Positions 8,111 to 16,526 of a DNA stretch of 64,000 nucleotides are shown here, piece after piece (position 1 is the first letter of the stretch; every line of letters begins with the position of its first letter). Under the pieces are notes generated by a model. It did no database searches. It was not told where the DNA came from and was given only the letters and a program-made list of their open reading frames with translations. This DNA comes from CAZJWR01 sp964549765 (lineage in GTDB: Bacteria > Zixibacteria > MSB-5A5 > GN15 > JAAZOE01), in contig CAZJWR010000010.1 of assembly GCA_964549765.1 (NCBI GenBank), positions 18,595-82,594 on the forward strand, in the 5' to 3' direction. The position numbers were made by a program, and so were the translations under genes.

Positions 8111-10669
8111 CTACATGTTCCACGTAATCAGGCGGGGATGATGCTTGATAATGTGCCGGCTGTTGTACGGAACCACCCGGGCCGTGATTCCCATCCGGCC
8201 TGATCGCGTGCAGACCATATCGACATGGTACATATGATGCCCGTCCTGGGTCGATTCGTCGAGCGTGGCTGTGAACGATTCACTGTTCACCAATTGATCC
8301 TGGGCGTTGAGGCCGCCCCGCACCACCTCCACCCGGATATCGTCCGGCGACAACTCGCCCAAAAAGACCTTGATCTTGACCGGCATCGTCTGGCCCACCT
8401 TGGCCGACCCGTCCGTGTCCGGCAATTCCACCGATGACACCGAGACCTTGCCCCAGTCATCGCGGATGCGTCGATTCCATGCGGAAATATCCCGCGTCAG
8501 ATTGTAGGTATCGGAACACAGGCTGTCGCAGGCCTGGATGGCCGGAATGTAGAATTTTTCGCAGTATTCCCGGACCATGCGATGGGCCGAGAAATTCTTC
8601 CCGATGGCGATAATCGAATTTTTCATCATCCGCACCCATTCGTGCGAATAATCCTTTTTCTCCCGCTGATAAAACGTCGGAATGACGTCACGTTCCAGCG
8701 CATCATAGAGCGCCTGCGATTCGATATAGTCCTGCTCCTCGTTGGTAGCGTAATCGCGCGGAATGCCGATGCCCCAGCCGATATCCGGCGTGTATCCCTC
8801 CTGCCACCAGCCGTCGAAGGTGGACAGATTCAGGGCGCCGTTGAGGGCGGCTTTCATGCCCGATGTGCCCGACGCCTCCAGCGGCCGCCTCGGGGTATTC
8901 AACCAGACGTCGATGCCGGCCACCAAGCGGCAGGCAAGGTCGAGGTCGTAGTTTTCCAGAAAAACGATATTGTTGCGGAATCCGTCCTGCTGGGCAATGT
9001 GAATAATCGACTTGATAATCTCTTTGCCGGCGTTGTCCCGGGGATGGGCCTTTCCGGCTATAACGACCTGCACCGGCCGTTCCGCATCGCCGATAATTTT
9101 CCCGAGCCGTTCCAAATCATAGAACAGCATGTTCCCGCGTTTGTAGGCGGCGAATCGCCGGGCGAAGCCGATGGTCAGGGCATGGGGATCGAAAATCTCC
9201 TCGGTGCGTTTCAACTCCTGCTGCGATTTTCCCTTGATCTCCAGTTGATGCCGCACCCGCTCGCGGGTGAAAAACACCAACTGCTCCTTATTCTGCTGAT
9301 GCGATCGCCACAGTTCGCCGTCGGGAATCCGGCGGATGTTGTCCCAGCAGGTGGGATCCTCCGGCTGCTCGACAAACCTCGGCCCCAGGTACGTTTCGTA
9401 CAATTCCCGGAGATTGGGAGCGATCCAGCTGTAGGTATGAACGCCGTTGGTGATTGCCGTCACCGGCACCTCCTCCTCGGTGAACCCGGGCCACACCTGC
9501 CGCCACATCAACCGCGCCGTCTGTCCGTGCAATTTCGAAACGCCGTTGGCGAACGCCGACAGTCGCAGCGCGCCCACTGTCATGGTAAACGGCGCCTGCG
9601 GGTCATTTTCGGCCACCTGCCCCAATTTCATCAAATCCCGGAACGACTTTCCCAGCGAATTGGCCAGCCACCGCAGGTATTTTTCCATCAGTTTGCCGTC
9701 GAACGTCTCGTTGCCGGCGGGCACCGGCGTGTGGGTCGTGAAAATATTGGTCGACCAAACCACTTCCCGTGCCTCTTCGAAGGATAATTTTTCTTTTTCT
9801 ATCAGGCGCCGGATCCGTTCCAGGCACATGAACATGGAATGTCCTTCATTCAGATGATACGCCCGGGGCGCGTATCCCAGCGCCTCCAGCGCCCGCACGC
9901 CGCCGACGCCCAAAACGATCTCCTGGCGGATGCGTATATCTTTGTCGCCGCTGTATAGTTGATAGGTGATTTCGCGGTGCATCGAGGGATTTTCCGGGAT
10001 ATTCGTGTCCAGCAGATACAACGGCACCCGTCCCACCGGGACGCGCCAAATCTGGGCTTTCACGACGCTGTCGCCGATTTCGATATTGATCTTAAGCGGC
10101 TGACCATCCTTGTCGCGCTCCATATACACCGGCATATTGTACCAGTCGTTTTCGCGGTAGCTTTCATTCTGCCAGCCGTCGGCGTTCAATGTTTGCTGGA
10201 AATACCCGTACCGGTACAGCAGGCCGATCGCGACAAGCGGCACGCCCAAATCCGAGGCCGTCTTGAGGTGATCGCCGGAAAGCACCCCCAGGCCGCCCGA
10301 ATACATCGGCAGCGACACGTCCAGGCCGAACTCACATGAAAAATACGCCACCTTGGCGTCCTTGCAGGCCGGGTAGCGGGCCTCGAACCATTTTTTCTGG
10401 CCCATGTAATCATTGAACGCGGCGTAGACCCGCTCCAAGTGGGCCACGAACGATTCGTCCTCAGCGGCTTCGCGCAGCTTCTCCTGGGATACCTGCGCCA
10501 GCATCTGAACCGGGTTTTGATTGCTCGCCACCCAGGCGTCCTGATCCAGCCGCCGGAAAAGGCTGATCAGATCGGGCGTCCAGGCATACCAAACATTATG
10601 CGCCAAATCCTGCAGGTGGGCTATTTTATCGGGAAGCGACGGCAAGACCAAAATCGGCTTAATCTTCAT
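8111..10669 (-). CDS. glgP: Alpha-glucan phosphorylase (short GT35 type with DUF3417)
   Basis: The 852-residue enzyme would release glucose 1-phosphate from glycogen or maltodextrin in the cytoplasm. The N-terminal 110 residues match DUF3417 (LPDKIAHLQDLAHNVWYAWTP), then the GT35 core begins: FSCEFGLDVSLPMYSGGLGVLSGDH, YHLNEGHSMF, THTPVPAGNETF. Near residue 610 lies EASGTSGMKAALNGALNLST, where the Lys carries pyridoxal phosphate. These markers fit the alpha-glucan phosphorylase subfamily (TIGR02094), not the long animal/E. coli MalP type. It is divergent from phosphofructokinase, so storage-glucan breakdown and glycolytic entry sit side by side. Confidence 0.92.
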   Translation of the reverse strand: MKIKPILVLPSLPDKIAHLQDLAHNVWYAWTPDLISLFRRLDQDAWVASNQNPVQMLAQVSQEKLREAAEDESFVAHLERVYAAFNDYMGQKKWFEARYPACKDAKVAYFSCEFGLDVSLPMYSGGLGVLSGDHLKTASDLGVPLVAIGLLYRYGYFQQTLNADGWQNESYRENDWYNMPVYMERDKDGQPLKINIEIGDSVVKAQIWRVPVGRVPLYLLDTNIPENPSMHREITYQLYSGDKDIRIRQEIVLGVGGVRALEALGYAPRAYHLNEGHSMFMCLERIRRLIEKEKLSFEEAREVVWSTNIFTTHTPVPAGNETFDGKLMEKYLRWLANSLGKSFRDLMKLGQVAENDPQAPFTMTVGALRLSAFANGVSKLHGQTARLMWRQVWPGFTEEEVPVTAITNGVHTYSWIAPNLRELYETYLGPRFVEQPEDPTCWDNIRRIPDGELWRSHQQNKEQLVFFTRERVRHQLEIKGKSQQELKRTEEIFDPHALTIGFARRFAAYKRGNMLFYDLERLGKIIGDAERPVQVVIAGKAHPRDNAGKEIIKSIIHIAQQDGFRNNIVFLENYDLDLACRLVAGIDVWLNTPRRPLEASGTSGMKAALNGALNLSTFDGWWQEGYTPDIGWGIGIPRDYATNEEQDYIESQALYDALERDVIPTFYQREKKDYSHEWVRMMKNSIIAIGKNFSAHRMVREYCEKFYIPAIQACDSLCSDTYNLTRDISAWNRRIRDDWGKVSVSSVELPDTDGSAKVGQTMPVKIKVFLGELSPDDIRVEVVRGGLNAQDQLVNSESFTATLDESTQDGHHMYHVDMVCTRSGRMGITARVVPYNSRHIIKHHPRLITWNM

Positions 10670-10952
10670 TTTTCCAATCCCATGTGCTTCGAATGGTTGC
10701 GCCGACGGCTCTTTATATTCCGCCAGCCCGGTTTCTCAGGCGAATTGCGGCCCCGGCGTGTCTTCATGTTATCGGCATGAGGGCGGAATATCCTTATTCG
10801 CCGCCGGCCGCATGCCGAGTGTCCTTCGACCGCAAATCTATTGTTCCACCTTAGCAAAAACAACGCTATTCGTAAAACATAAATTCCTTGCGCTTGATCT
10901 CCGCAACTATTATGTCGATAACATAGGTTAAACGGAAGAGAACGGAAAACTT

Positions 10953-12095
10953 ATGGCAAAACAGATGCGTATCGGGGTCCTGACCGGCGGCGGCGACTGC
11001 CCCGGCCTCAACGCCGTCATCAGGGCGGTCGTCAAAACGGCGATCAACGATTTCGATATGTCCGTCATCGGCTTCAAAGACGGCTTCGAAGGGCTCGTCC
11101 TCGGCAATTACATATCGCTTAGCCGGAATTCCGTGTCAGGCATTCTCACCTACGGCGGCACGATCCTCGGTGCGTCGAATCGCGCCGACCCGTTCAATTT
11201 TCCCATACCCCAGAAGGACTCCTATGTCTATCTCGACCGCTCCTCCGAACTGGTGGCCAATTATGAACGGCTGGGTCTCGACGCCGTGATTGTCATCGGC
11301 GGCGACGGCACCATGTCGGCAGCGGCGCAGTTGACCAAATTGGGCATCAATATCATCGGCGTCCCCAAAACGATCGACAACGACCTCTGGGGCTCCGACC
11401 AGACCTTTGGTTTTGATTCGGCGCTGACCACCGCCACCGAGGCGATCGACAAAATCCACAGCACGGCTCAGTCGCATCATCGGGTCATGATTATCGAGGT
11501 CATGGGCCGTTACGCGGGATGGCTGGCGCTGGCGTCGGGGCTGGCCGGCGGCGGCGATATTATCCTGATACCGGAAATCCCGTATGATCTCGACGCTATC
11601 TGCGACAAGGTCAAGGACCGCAATCGCAGTGGCAAGAATTTTTCGATAGTCGTCGTCGGTGAGGGCGCCAAACCCGAAGGCGGCGATATGGTCGTCAAGC
11701 GGCACGTGGAAAACTCGCCCGACGCCATTCGTCTCGGCGGTATTTCCAATTTGCTGGCCGAGGAAATCGACCGCTGCACCAAGCTGGAAACCCGCGTGAC
11801 CATTCTGGGCCATCTTGTGCGCGGCGGGTCGCCGACGGCTTTCGACCGTCTGCTGGCAACGCATTTCGGTTGCGAATCGGTGCGAATGGCGGCACGGCAT
11901 GAATTCGGCCGTCTGATCGTGCTCAAAGGGATAGAAATCAAATCGATACCGATCGCCGACGCCGCAGGCAAGGTCCGCACCGTGCCGTTGGATTCATATC
12001 TGATCACATCCGCCCTTTCGACCGGCGTATCGCTCGGCATCACCGAGGAAAAGCTACAGGAGCTGCGCGGCGAAGCCCTCGCCGCCCGGCAATAA
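10953..12095 (+). CDS. pfkA: 6-phosphofructokinase, group III, probably ATP-dependent
   Basis: This 380-residue protein carries the PFK signatures: GVLTGGGDCPGLN (residues 8-20), IGGDGT (115-120), PKTIDND (138-144) and LGHLVRGGSPTAFDR. The Lys in PKTIDND places it in the group III/PPi-PFK lineage, while the Gly in GGDGT at the position equal to E. coli 104 is what ATP-dependent members such as the actinobacterial enzyme have; PPi enzymes usually have Asp there. I therefore predict ATP as donor, from these two residues alone. The enzyme makes fructose 1,6-bisphosphate in glycolysis. The gene is monocistronic with a short leader, divergent from glgP. Confidence 0.9.
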   Translation: MAKQMRIGVLTGGGDCPGLNAVIRAVVKTAINDFDMSVIGFKDGFEGLVLGNYISLSRNSVSGILTYGGTILGASNRADPFNFPIPQKDSYVYLDRSSELVANYERLGLDAVIVIGGDGTMSAAAQLTKLGINIIGVPKTIDNDLWGSDQTFGFDSALTTATEAIDKIHSTAQSHHRVMIIEVMGRYAGWLALASGLAGGGDIILIPEIPYDLDAICDKVKDRNRSGKNFSIVVVGEGAKPEGGDMVVKRHVENSPDAIRLGGISNLLAEEIDRCTKLETRVTILGHLVRGGSPTAFDRLLATHFGCESVRMAARHEFGRLIVLKGIEIKSIPIADAAGKVRTVPLDSYLITSALSTGVSLGITEEKLQELRGEALAARQ

Positions 12096-12106
12096 ACGAT
12101 TTGTCA

Positions 12107-12122
12107 AAACCCTGAAGGGTTT
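12107..12122 (+). terminator. Weak hairpin after pfkA
   Basis: AAACCCT and AGGGTTT form a 7-bp stem with only two loop bases, 11 bases after the pfkA stop. No T-run follows beyond the stem itself, so termination is doubtful. It also marks the left edge of the AT-rich island that follows. Confidence 0.3.
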
Positions 12123-12189
12123 CGACCTACCAGGCTACGACAAGAAGTCGTTGCCGTCCAGCGGTGCCACCGGATCGAGAGGAAAATGA

Positions 12190-12217
12190 TTGACATAGAA
12201 AAAACATACTGTATTTT
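12190..12217 (+). promoter_or_regulatory. Sigma70-type promoter of the DUF6978/DUF1828 module
   Basis: TTGACA at 12190-12195 and TATTTT at 12212-12217 are 16 bases apart in an A-rich spacer. The predicted start point is near 12224, leaving a leader of about 90 bases before the first gene. Confidence 0.6.
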
Positions 12218-12222
12218 AGCCT

Positions 12223-12236
12223 CAAGGCGTGCCTTG
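12223..12236. promoter_or_regulatory. Palindrome at the predicted transcription start (operator candidate)
   Basis: CAAGGC and GCCTTG form a perfect 6+6 inverted repeat with a 2-base centre, sitting exactly over the expected +1 of the promoter at 12190-12217. That is a classical repressor position and suggests autoregulation of the two-gene module. No repressor domain was recognised in either protein. Confidence 0.4.
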
Positions 12237-12314
12237 GCATATTCAGTTCTTCATATAAAGGAAAAGTGAGCAGAGTATGGAGTAATTGCAGGCATCGCAG
12301 TTGGTATCGGAGGT

Positions 12315-12770
12315 GTGATGGCGGATATTGACTTAACTCAGGAGGAAGCGGACGCACTGATTGCTATGGAAAAGCATGCAGTGGATTTATCTGTGAATTG
12401 GGAATATCCAGATACAGGCGGATCAATTTCGATTCCGCTCCAGTCGTCGGACAAGCGTGAACGATTCCTTCTGGATATAAGCCGAGGAAGAATCGATTTG
12501 CAGAAAGGCAAGTACCAAAATAGAGCCCGCCAAGTGATAGTCCTCGCGCGACTAGATTACGGTGGATCACCCCACAGAAATCCGGATGGGATTGAAGTGG
12601 CTTGTCCTCATCTTCACATTTTTAGGGAAGGGTTCGGAGATAAATGGGCCGCACCATTGCCGCCTGATTTCGTGGACGACCCAGATGACCGGTTGAAATT
12701 GATGGATGCATTTCTCAAGTACTGCAACGTTACAATTCGGCCAAATATCAGCTTTGGGCTTTTCATATGA
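12315..12770 (+). CDS. DUF6978-like small protein, first gene of a mobile pair
   Basis: The protein of about 150 residues begins at GTG 12315 or ATG 12318, both just after GGAGGT at 12309-12314; the spacing is short for either. It has no signal peptide or membrane segment. The middle (RFLLDISRGRIDLQKGKYQNRARQ and LARLDYGG, followed by HRNPDG, PHLHIFREG and WAAPLP) resembles the DUF6978 family, whose members often neighbour DUF1828 genes (recalled, not searched). The stop overlaps the start of the next gene by 4 bases, so the two are translationally coupled. Codon use is clearly more AT-rich than the flanking pfkA and SDR genes, a sign of transfer. Function unknown; a toxin-antitoxin or defence role is only a guess from the layout. 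Confidence 0.65.
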   Translation: MMADIDLTQEEADALIAMEKHAVDLSVNWEYPDTGGSISIPLQSSDKRERFLLDISRGRIDLQKGKYQNRARQVIVLARLDYGGSPHRNPDGIEVACPHLHIFREGFGDKWAAPLPPDFVDDPDDRLKLMDAFLKYCNVTIRPNISFGLFI

Positions 12771-13537
12771 TAGACCAAATTAGAGAGCTTCTGGATCAAT
12801 ACTCCAAATGGCTTAGGGATAAGACAACGCTTAGGCGTATAAACGAAAAGTGGATTGAGATTACTACACCTCATCTTGATCGACATAATGATTACGTTCA
12901 GGTGTATTGTAGGCTCGATCCTGATAATGGCTTGGTGCTGTCAGACGGTGGTTACATTATAGATGATTTAAAATCATCTGGCTGCGAATTGAAAACGCCA
13001 AAGCGGCAGGGCCTCCTAAGAATGACCTTAAATGGTTTTGGTGTTCAGCTTGAAGGGGATTCTTTGATAATTCATGCGACACCGGAAACATTCCCTCTGC
13101 AGAAGCACAATCTTGTCCAGGCGATGCTCGCGGTTAATGATCTATTTTACCTCAGCCAGCCCACCGTAACCAGCATTTTCATTGAGGATGTTACAAACTG
13201 GCTCGAATTGCACGAGGTTCGATATACTCCTCGTGTCAAATTTACAGGTCATACTGGATTCGACCACTTATTTGATTTCGTGATACCCAAATCGCGTCAG
13301 CAGCCTGAGCGGATCATAAAAGCTATTAATAGGCCCAATAGGGAACAAGCTCAATCGTTGGTATTCGCATGGCTGGATACACGTGAAGTCCGTCCTCGAG
13401 ACTCACGTGCATATGCGATTCTGAATGATACTGAGCAAGACCTAGCCTCAGATGTTGGCGAGGCGCTTAAAAGATATGAGATAGTGCCAGTTCCTTGGAG
13501 CGAAAGAGAGAAAGCAAGGGAAGAACTTGTCGCCTGA
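12767..13537 (+). CDS. DUF1828-DUF1829 protein
   Basis: The 256-residue cytoplasmic protein has an N-terminal DUF1828-type half (about residues 25-115: ITTPHLDRHNDYVQVYC, LSDGGYIIDDLKSSG, TLNGFGVQLEGDSLII). A C-terminal DUF1829-type half follows (about 150-240: TGHTGFDHLFDFVIPKS, then QAQSLVFAWLDTRE and LNDTEQDLASDVGEAL). Such two-domain proteins are scattered in mobile and phage-linked DNA. The second half has the look of a nuclease-like sandwich (F-D-F-V...R...F-A-W-L-D) but I cannot name catalytic residues. It overlaps the upstream gene by 4 bases, and the pair is bounded by the palindrome/promoter on the left and a CCCACAGC hairpin on the right. Confidence 0.75.
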   Translation: MIDQIRELLDQYSKWLRDKTTLRRINEKWIEITTPHLDRHNDYVQVYCRLDPDNGLVLSDGGYIIDDLKSSGCELKTPKRQGLLRMTLNGFGVQLEGDSLIIHATPETFPLQKHNLVQAMLAVNDLFYLSQPTVTSIFIEDVTNWLELHEVRYTPRVKFTGHTGFDHLFDFVIPKSRQQPERIIKAINRPNREQAQSLVFAWLDTREVRPRDSRAYAILNDTEQDLASDVGEALKRYEIVPVPWSEREKAREELVA

Positions 13538-13546
13538 ACCGGGTGC

Positions 13547-13565
13547 CCCACAGCTCTGCTGTGGG
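13547..13565. repeat. CCCACAGC/GCTGTGGG inverted repeat closing the island
   Basis: A perfect 8-bp stem with a TCT loop starts 10 bases after the DUF1829 stop. No T-run follows. It resembles REP-like palindromes; a single copy was seen in this window, so it may be a terminator remnant or an element end. Confidence 0.5.
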
Positions 13566-13895
13566 ATTAGTTGGCGCCGATCAGATATTCGCAATCCTGC
13601 AATTCCATTCACAATGCGTCATCTTTTTGTAGCGAATCGATGCAGTTTGTGTTGCCGGGCGCTTATATAGAGGCACTATTGATGAAAGGCAGGCCTATAC
13701 ATGGGCCAAAAAAATCGAATCCACCGACGCGTCATCACCGATCACACAACTCGTTGCCAGGCAATCGCGGTTTCCCGGAAATGCAAAAATGACAAAACGA
13801 ACCCAATTCATTGCACTATCATGTCTGCGTTAAAGTTACCGGGAATTTTTGAATTTTCTGCTTGGTCCGCCGAGGACCCGCCGACACCTCCGGAT
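13566..13895. other. 330-base gap, no gene recognised
   Basis: Short in-frame stretches occur but none has a ribosome site or family similarity. The stretch is AT-rich at its left half and regains core composition toward 13850, so the boundary of the transferred island probably lies inside it. Confidence 0.5.
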
Positions 13896-13927
13896 TTGAC
13901 TTGAAAAGGCTCGCCGAACTCTATACA
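13896..13927 (+). promoter_or_regulatory. Candidate promoter giving a leaderless mRNA
   Basis: TTGACT at 13896 and, overlapping it, TTGAAA at 13901 precede TATACA at 13922-13927, with spacers of about 20 or 15 bases. The ATG of the downstream gene is only 8 bases after TATACA and has no Shine-Dalgarno sequence, so transcription would start at or next to the start codon. Confidence 0.35.
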
Positions 13928-13935
13928 TTGCCGCA

Positions 13936-14931
13936 ATGCAAAACGGCGAGGTCAAGACGGTTCTGGTCACCGGGGCCAACGGCTTTATCGGCAGCCGCGT
14001 CTGCCAATTGCTGGTCGCGTCCGGCTATGCCGTGCGCATTATCTGCCGCCAAACCTCCGACCTGTCGCTGATCCAGGATATCCCCTACGCCAAATTCATC
14101 GGCGATATCACCGACCCGGACACGCTGGGCGCGGCCGTCTCCGGCGTCGATTATATCATCCACCTGGCCGGGTTGGTCAAGGCCAAAACCGAAGCCGCCT
14201 TTTTCCGCGTCAACCAGTACGGCACACTGTGCCTGCTGAACGCCGTCAAGAACAACAACCTCGACCTCAAAAAATTCGTCCTGATATCATCGGTGGCGGC
14301 CTCCGGGCCTGCCTCCGATATTCCCCGCAAGGAAAGCGACCCGCCGGCGCCGATCACCACCTACGGCCGGTCCAAACTGGCGGGTGAGGAGGCGACGCGG
14401 CCGTTTCGCGATCTTATCCCGATCGCGGTCGTCCGGCCCCCGGCCGTGTACGGCCCCGGCGATCAGGCGATCCTGACGGTGTTCGACGTCGTCAACAAGG
14501 GACTCCGGCCGTACATGGCAGGCGGCAACAACCGGGTGCAGATGGTGTATGTCGACGATCTGGCTCGGGGTATCAAGGCTGCCATGGAATCGGATCGAAG
14601 CGCGGGGGAGACCTATTTTATCGCTGACACACAATCGTACTCGGTGCGGGAAATGATGGATATAATCGGACGACTGCTGGATAAGAAGGGGATTGGAATA
14701 ACAATCCCCATGTGGCTGTTGAAAATCATCGCCTTTTTTTCGGAAACGTTTTTCAAAATGATCGGACGGACGCCGATGTTTTCACGCCAGAAAGTCAGGG
14801 ACTTGACCACGGACTGGAAGCTGGATGTATCCAAGGCGCGCGATCACCTCGATTTCGAAACCGCGGTCGATTTTCCCGAAGGCGCACGAATCACCATCGA
14901 ATGGTATCGCCGGGAGGGATGGTTGAAATGA
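13936..14931 (+). CDS. NAD-dependent epimerase/dehydratase (extended SDR)
   Basis: The 331-residue protein has a Rossmann motif TGANGFIG (residues 11-18), DYIIHLAGLVKA, ISSVAASGP and the catalytic YGRSK. VVRPPAVYGPGD and VQMVYVDDLARGI follow, as in the atypical SDR5/3-beta-HSD-like branch. A hydrophobic stretch near residue 255-275 (IPMWLLKIIAFFSETFF) may dip into the membrane, as in NDUFA9- or steroid-dehydrogenase-like members. No ribosome site is seen. It is the first gene of a four-gene plus-strand operon with 4-base overlaps and short gaps. The substrate is unknown; lipid or sterol-like and nucleotide sugars are both possible. Confidence 0.8.
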   Translation: MQNGEVKTVLVTGANGFIGSRVCQLLVASGYAVRIICRQTSDLSLIQDIPYAKFIGDITDPDTLGAAVSGVDYIIHLAGLVKAKTEAAFFRVNQYGTLCLLNAVKNNNLDLKKFVLISSVAASGPASDIPRKESDPPAPITTYGRSKLAGEEATRPFRDLIPIAVVRPPAVYGPGDQAILTVFDVVNKGLRPYMAGGNNRVQMVYVDDLARGIKAAMESDRSAGETYFIADTQSYSVREMMDIIGRLLDKKGIGITIPMWLLKIIAFFSETFFKMIGRTPMFSRQKVRDLTTDWKLDVSKARDHLDFETAVDFPEGARITIEWYRREGWLK

Positions 14932-15347
14932 TCAATGAACGATTGCTGTTGGCGGCTTTGCTGTGGGCCGGGCTGGCGTTGCTGGTCTTCGAACTGATCT
15001 GGTACTTTCTGGAAAAGAAACTGGCATTGCTGAAGAATTTTCCGTCGCAGCTTCTGGAAGATTCCGGGGTGGGATTCTTCATCTCCAGATACATCTTGCA
15101 ATTGGCTTTTCTGGTAGTGGTGCCGACCGTGGCATACAGCTGGTTTTATGTGCTCGTGCCGTTTTACGGCGTGCGGGCGGGTATATCCATGGCGATATTC
15201 CTGTTTGTGCTGGGCATCGTGCCTTTCGCCGTCACGGTCCTGATGCGGATCAAACTGCCGCTGTCGTTTATGCTGTTCCAATTGGCCGGATACCTGCTCA
15301 AGATCATGATCGTCTACGGTATCATCGCCTATCTCTACACTCTATAG
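14928..15347 (+). CDS. Small four-helix membrane protein, unknown function
   Basis: The ATG at 14928 overlaps the SDR stop (ATGA) and has GGGAGGG nine bases upstream, giving 139 residues. Longer starts further upstream would run through the SDR gene in another frame and are rejected. Four transmembrane segments are visible: about residues 4-24 (LLLAALLWAGLALLVFELIW), 49-68 (ILQLAFLVVVPTVAYSWFY), 78-100 (SMAIFLFVLGIVPFAVTVLM) and 108-135 (FMLFQLAGYLLKIMIVYGII). No family recognised. Coupling to the SDR and aminotransferase genes suggests a shared membrane-associated task. Confidence 0.65.
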   Translation: MINERLLLAALLWAGLALLVFELIWYFLEKKLALLKNFPSQLLEDSGVGFFISRYILQLAFLVVVPTVAYSWFYVLVPFYGVRAGISMAIFLFVLGIVPFAVTVLMRIKLPLSFMLFQLAGYLLKIMIVYGIIAYLYTL

Positions 15348-15356
15348 GAGTACATC

Positions 15357-16526
15357 ATGTTCGACATCAATGAGATCCGGCGGTTGTTTCCGCATACGAA
15401 GAAGAAGGTCTATTTCAACTGCGCCTCGACCGGGCCGCTGCCCGATCCGGCGTATGCCATTCAGGAGAAATATTACCGGATCGCGAAGATGGCCGACGTG
15501 GGCAATCAGTCCGAGGTGTTTTCGGCGCTGGAAAATATCAGGCGCAACGGCGCGAAGGTGTTCGGCGCCAAAAAATCCGAAATCGGATTCGGATTCAACA
15601 CGACCTTCGGTATCAACCTGGCCGCGTTTGGCCTGCCCCTGAAGCGTGGCGACGAGGTACTGCTATCCGATATAGAATTCCCGGCCAACGTCTATCCGTG
15701 GCTGGGGCTGCGGGAGCGCGGCATAAGAGTAAACTTTATAAAGAGCACGGACGGCTTTATTGACATCGAAGACGTCCAGAAGGCCATCACGAAAAAAACG
15801 CGCGTGCTGTCGCTGTCCTATGTACAGTACTTCAACGGGTACAAGATTGATGTCGATGGCATCGGCGACCTTTGCCGGAGGCATAACATCTATTTCGTCC
15901 TCGATTGCATCCAGGGCGCCGGATGCGAACCGATGAACATGCGCAAATGGAACGTGGCGGTCGCCTCGGCCGGCGCGCAGAAATGGCTGCTGTCTTCGCA
16001 AGGGACAGGATTGTTCTATGTATCCGATGATATGCGTGAACGAATCCAAACCCCGTGGCGCAGCTGGTTGAGTGTCGACTGGAAATGCCGCTGGGATGAT
16101 CTGCGACGGTACAATTTGGAACCACCGCACGCCGCCAGCCGGTATGAGTTGGGGACATATCCGGGTTCGCTCGTTATGGCGTTCGATTGGGCGCTGGGAT
16201 TTATCACCGGCCTGGGAATTCCGGCCATACAAAAACACAATCACGCACTACTTGATTCGCTAATCGCATACGTTAATGATCATCCGGCCTATCGCATCAC
16301 CAGTTCGCGAAATAAGAAACATCGCAGCTCGATACTCAGCTTCACCGCCGACGGCATGGATATCAGAAACATTCATGCCGAATTACAACGACGGAAAATT
16401 ATCACCAGTCTGCGCGAAGGCAGCATACGGGTGGCGGCGCATCTCTACAATAATCAGGCCGACATGGATCGCCTGATAGAGGCGCTGGATGCGGCGGCCA
16501 AGAAAACTCGCGCGGGCCGCCGATGA
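15357..16526 (+). CDS. Class V aminotransferase-fold PLP enzyme without desulfurase Cys
   Basis: The 389-residue protein has the class V fold: YFNCASTGPLPDPA near the start, NTTFGINLAA, LSDIEFPANVYPW, and D183/Q186 in VLDCIQGAG. The PLP Lys is K209 in GAQKWLLSSQGTG. Cysteine desulfurases carry a Cys in the late R-x-G-x-x-C loop; here the equivalent region reads LREGSIRVAAHLYNN, with no Cys. I therefore place it with isopenicillin-N-epimerase/kynureninase-like relatives instead of SufS/IscS. It lies 9 bases after the membrane gene and overlaps the EamA gene by 4 bases. The true substrate is unknown. Confidence 0.8.
   Translation: MFDINEIRRLFPHTKKKVYFNCASTGPLPDPAYAIQEKYYRIAKMADVGNQSEVFSALENIRRNGAKVFGAKKSEIGFGFNTTFGINLAAFGLPLKRGDEVLLSDIEFPANVYPWLGLRERGIRVNFIKSTDGFIDIEDVQKAITKKTRVLSLSYVQYFNGYKIDVDGIGDLCRRHNIYFVLDCIQGAGCEPMNMRKWNVAVASAGAQKWLLSSQGTGLFYVSDDMRERIQTPWRSWLSVDWKCRWDDLRRYNLEPPHAASRYELGTYPGSLVMAFDWALGFITGLGIPAIQKHNHALLDSLIAYVNDHPAYRITSSRNKKHRSSILSFTADGMDIRNIHAELQRRKIITSLREGSIRVAAHLYNNQADMDRLIEALDAAAKKTRAGRR

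Noticed and set aside
8582..9787. Long plus-strand frame (401 codons) opposite glgP
   Set aside because: Mirror of a well-conserved phosphorylase in GC-rich DNA; no motif.
15357..16526. Cysteine desulfurase (SufS/IscS) label for the class V enzyme
   Set aside because: The catalytic Cys loop is absent and no Fe-S assembly genes are nearby.
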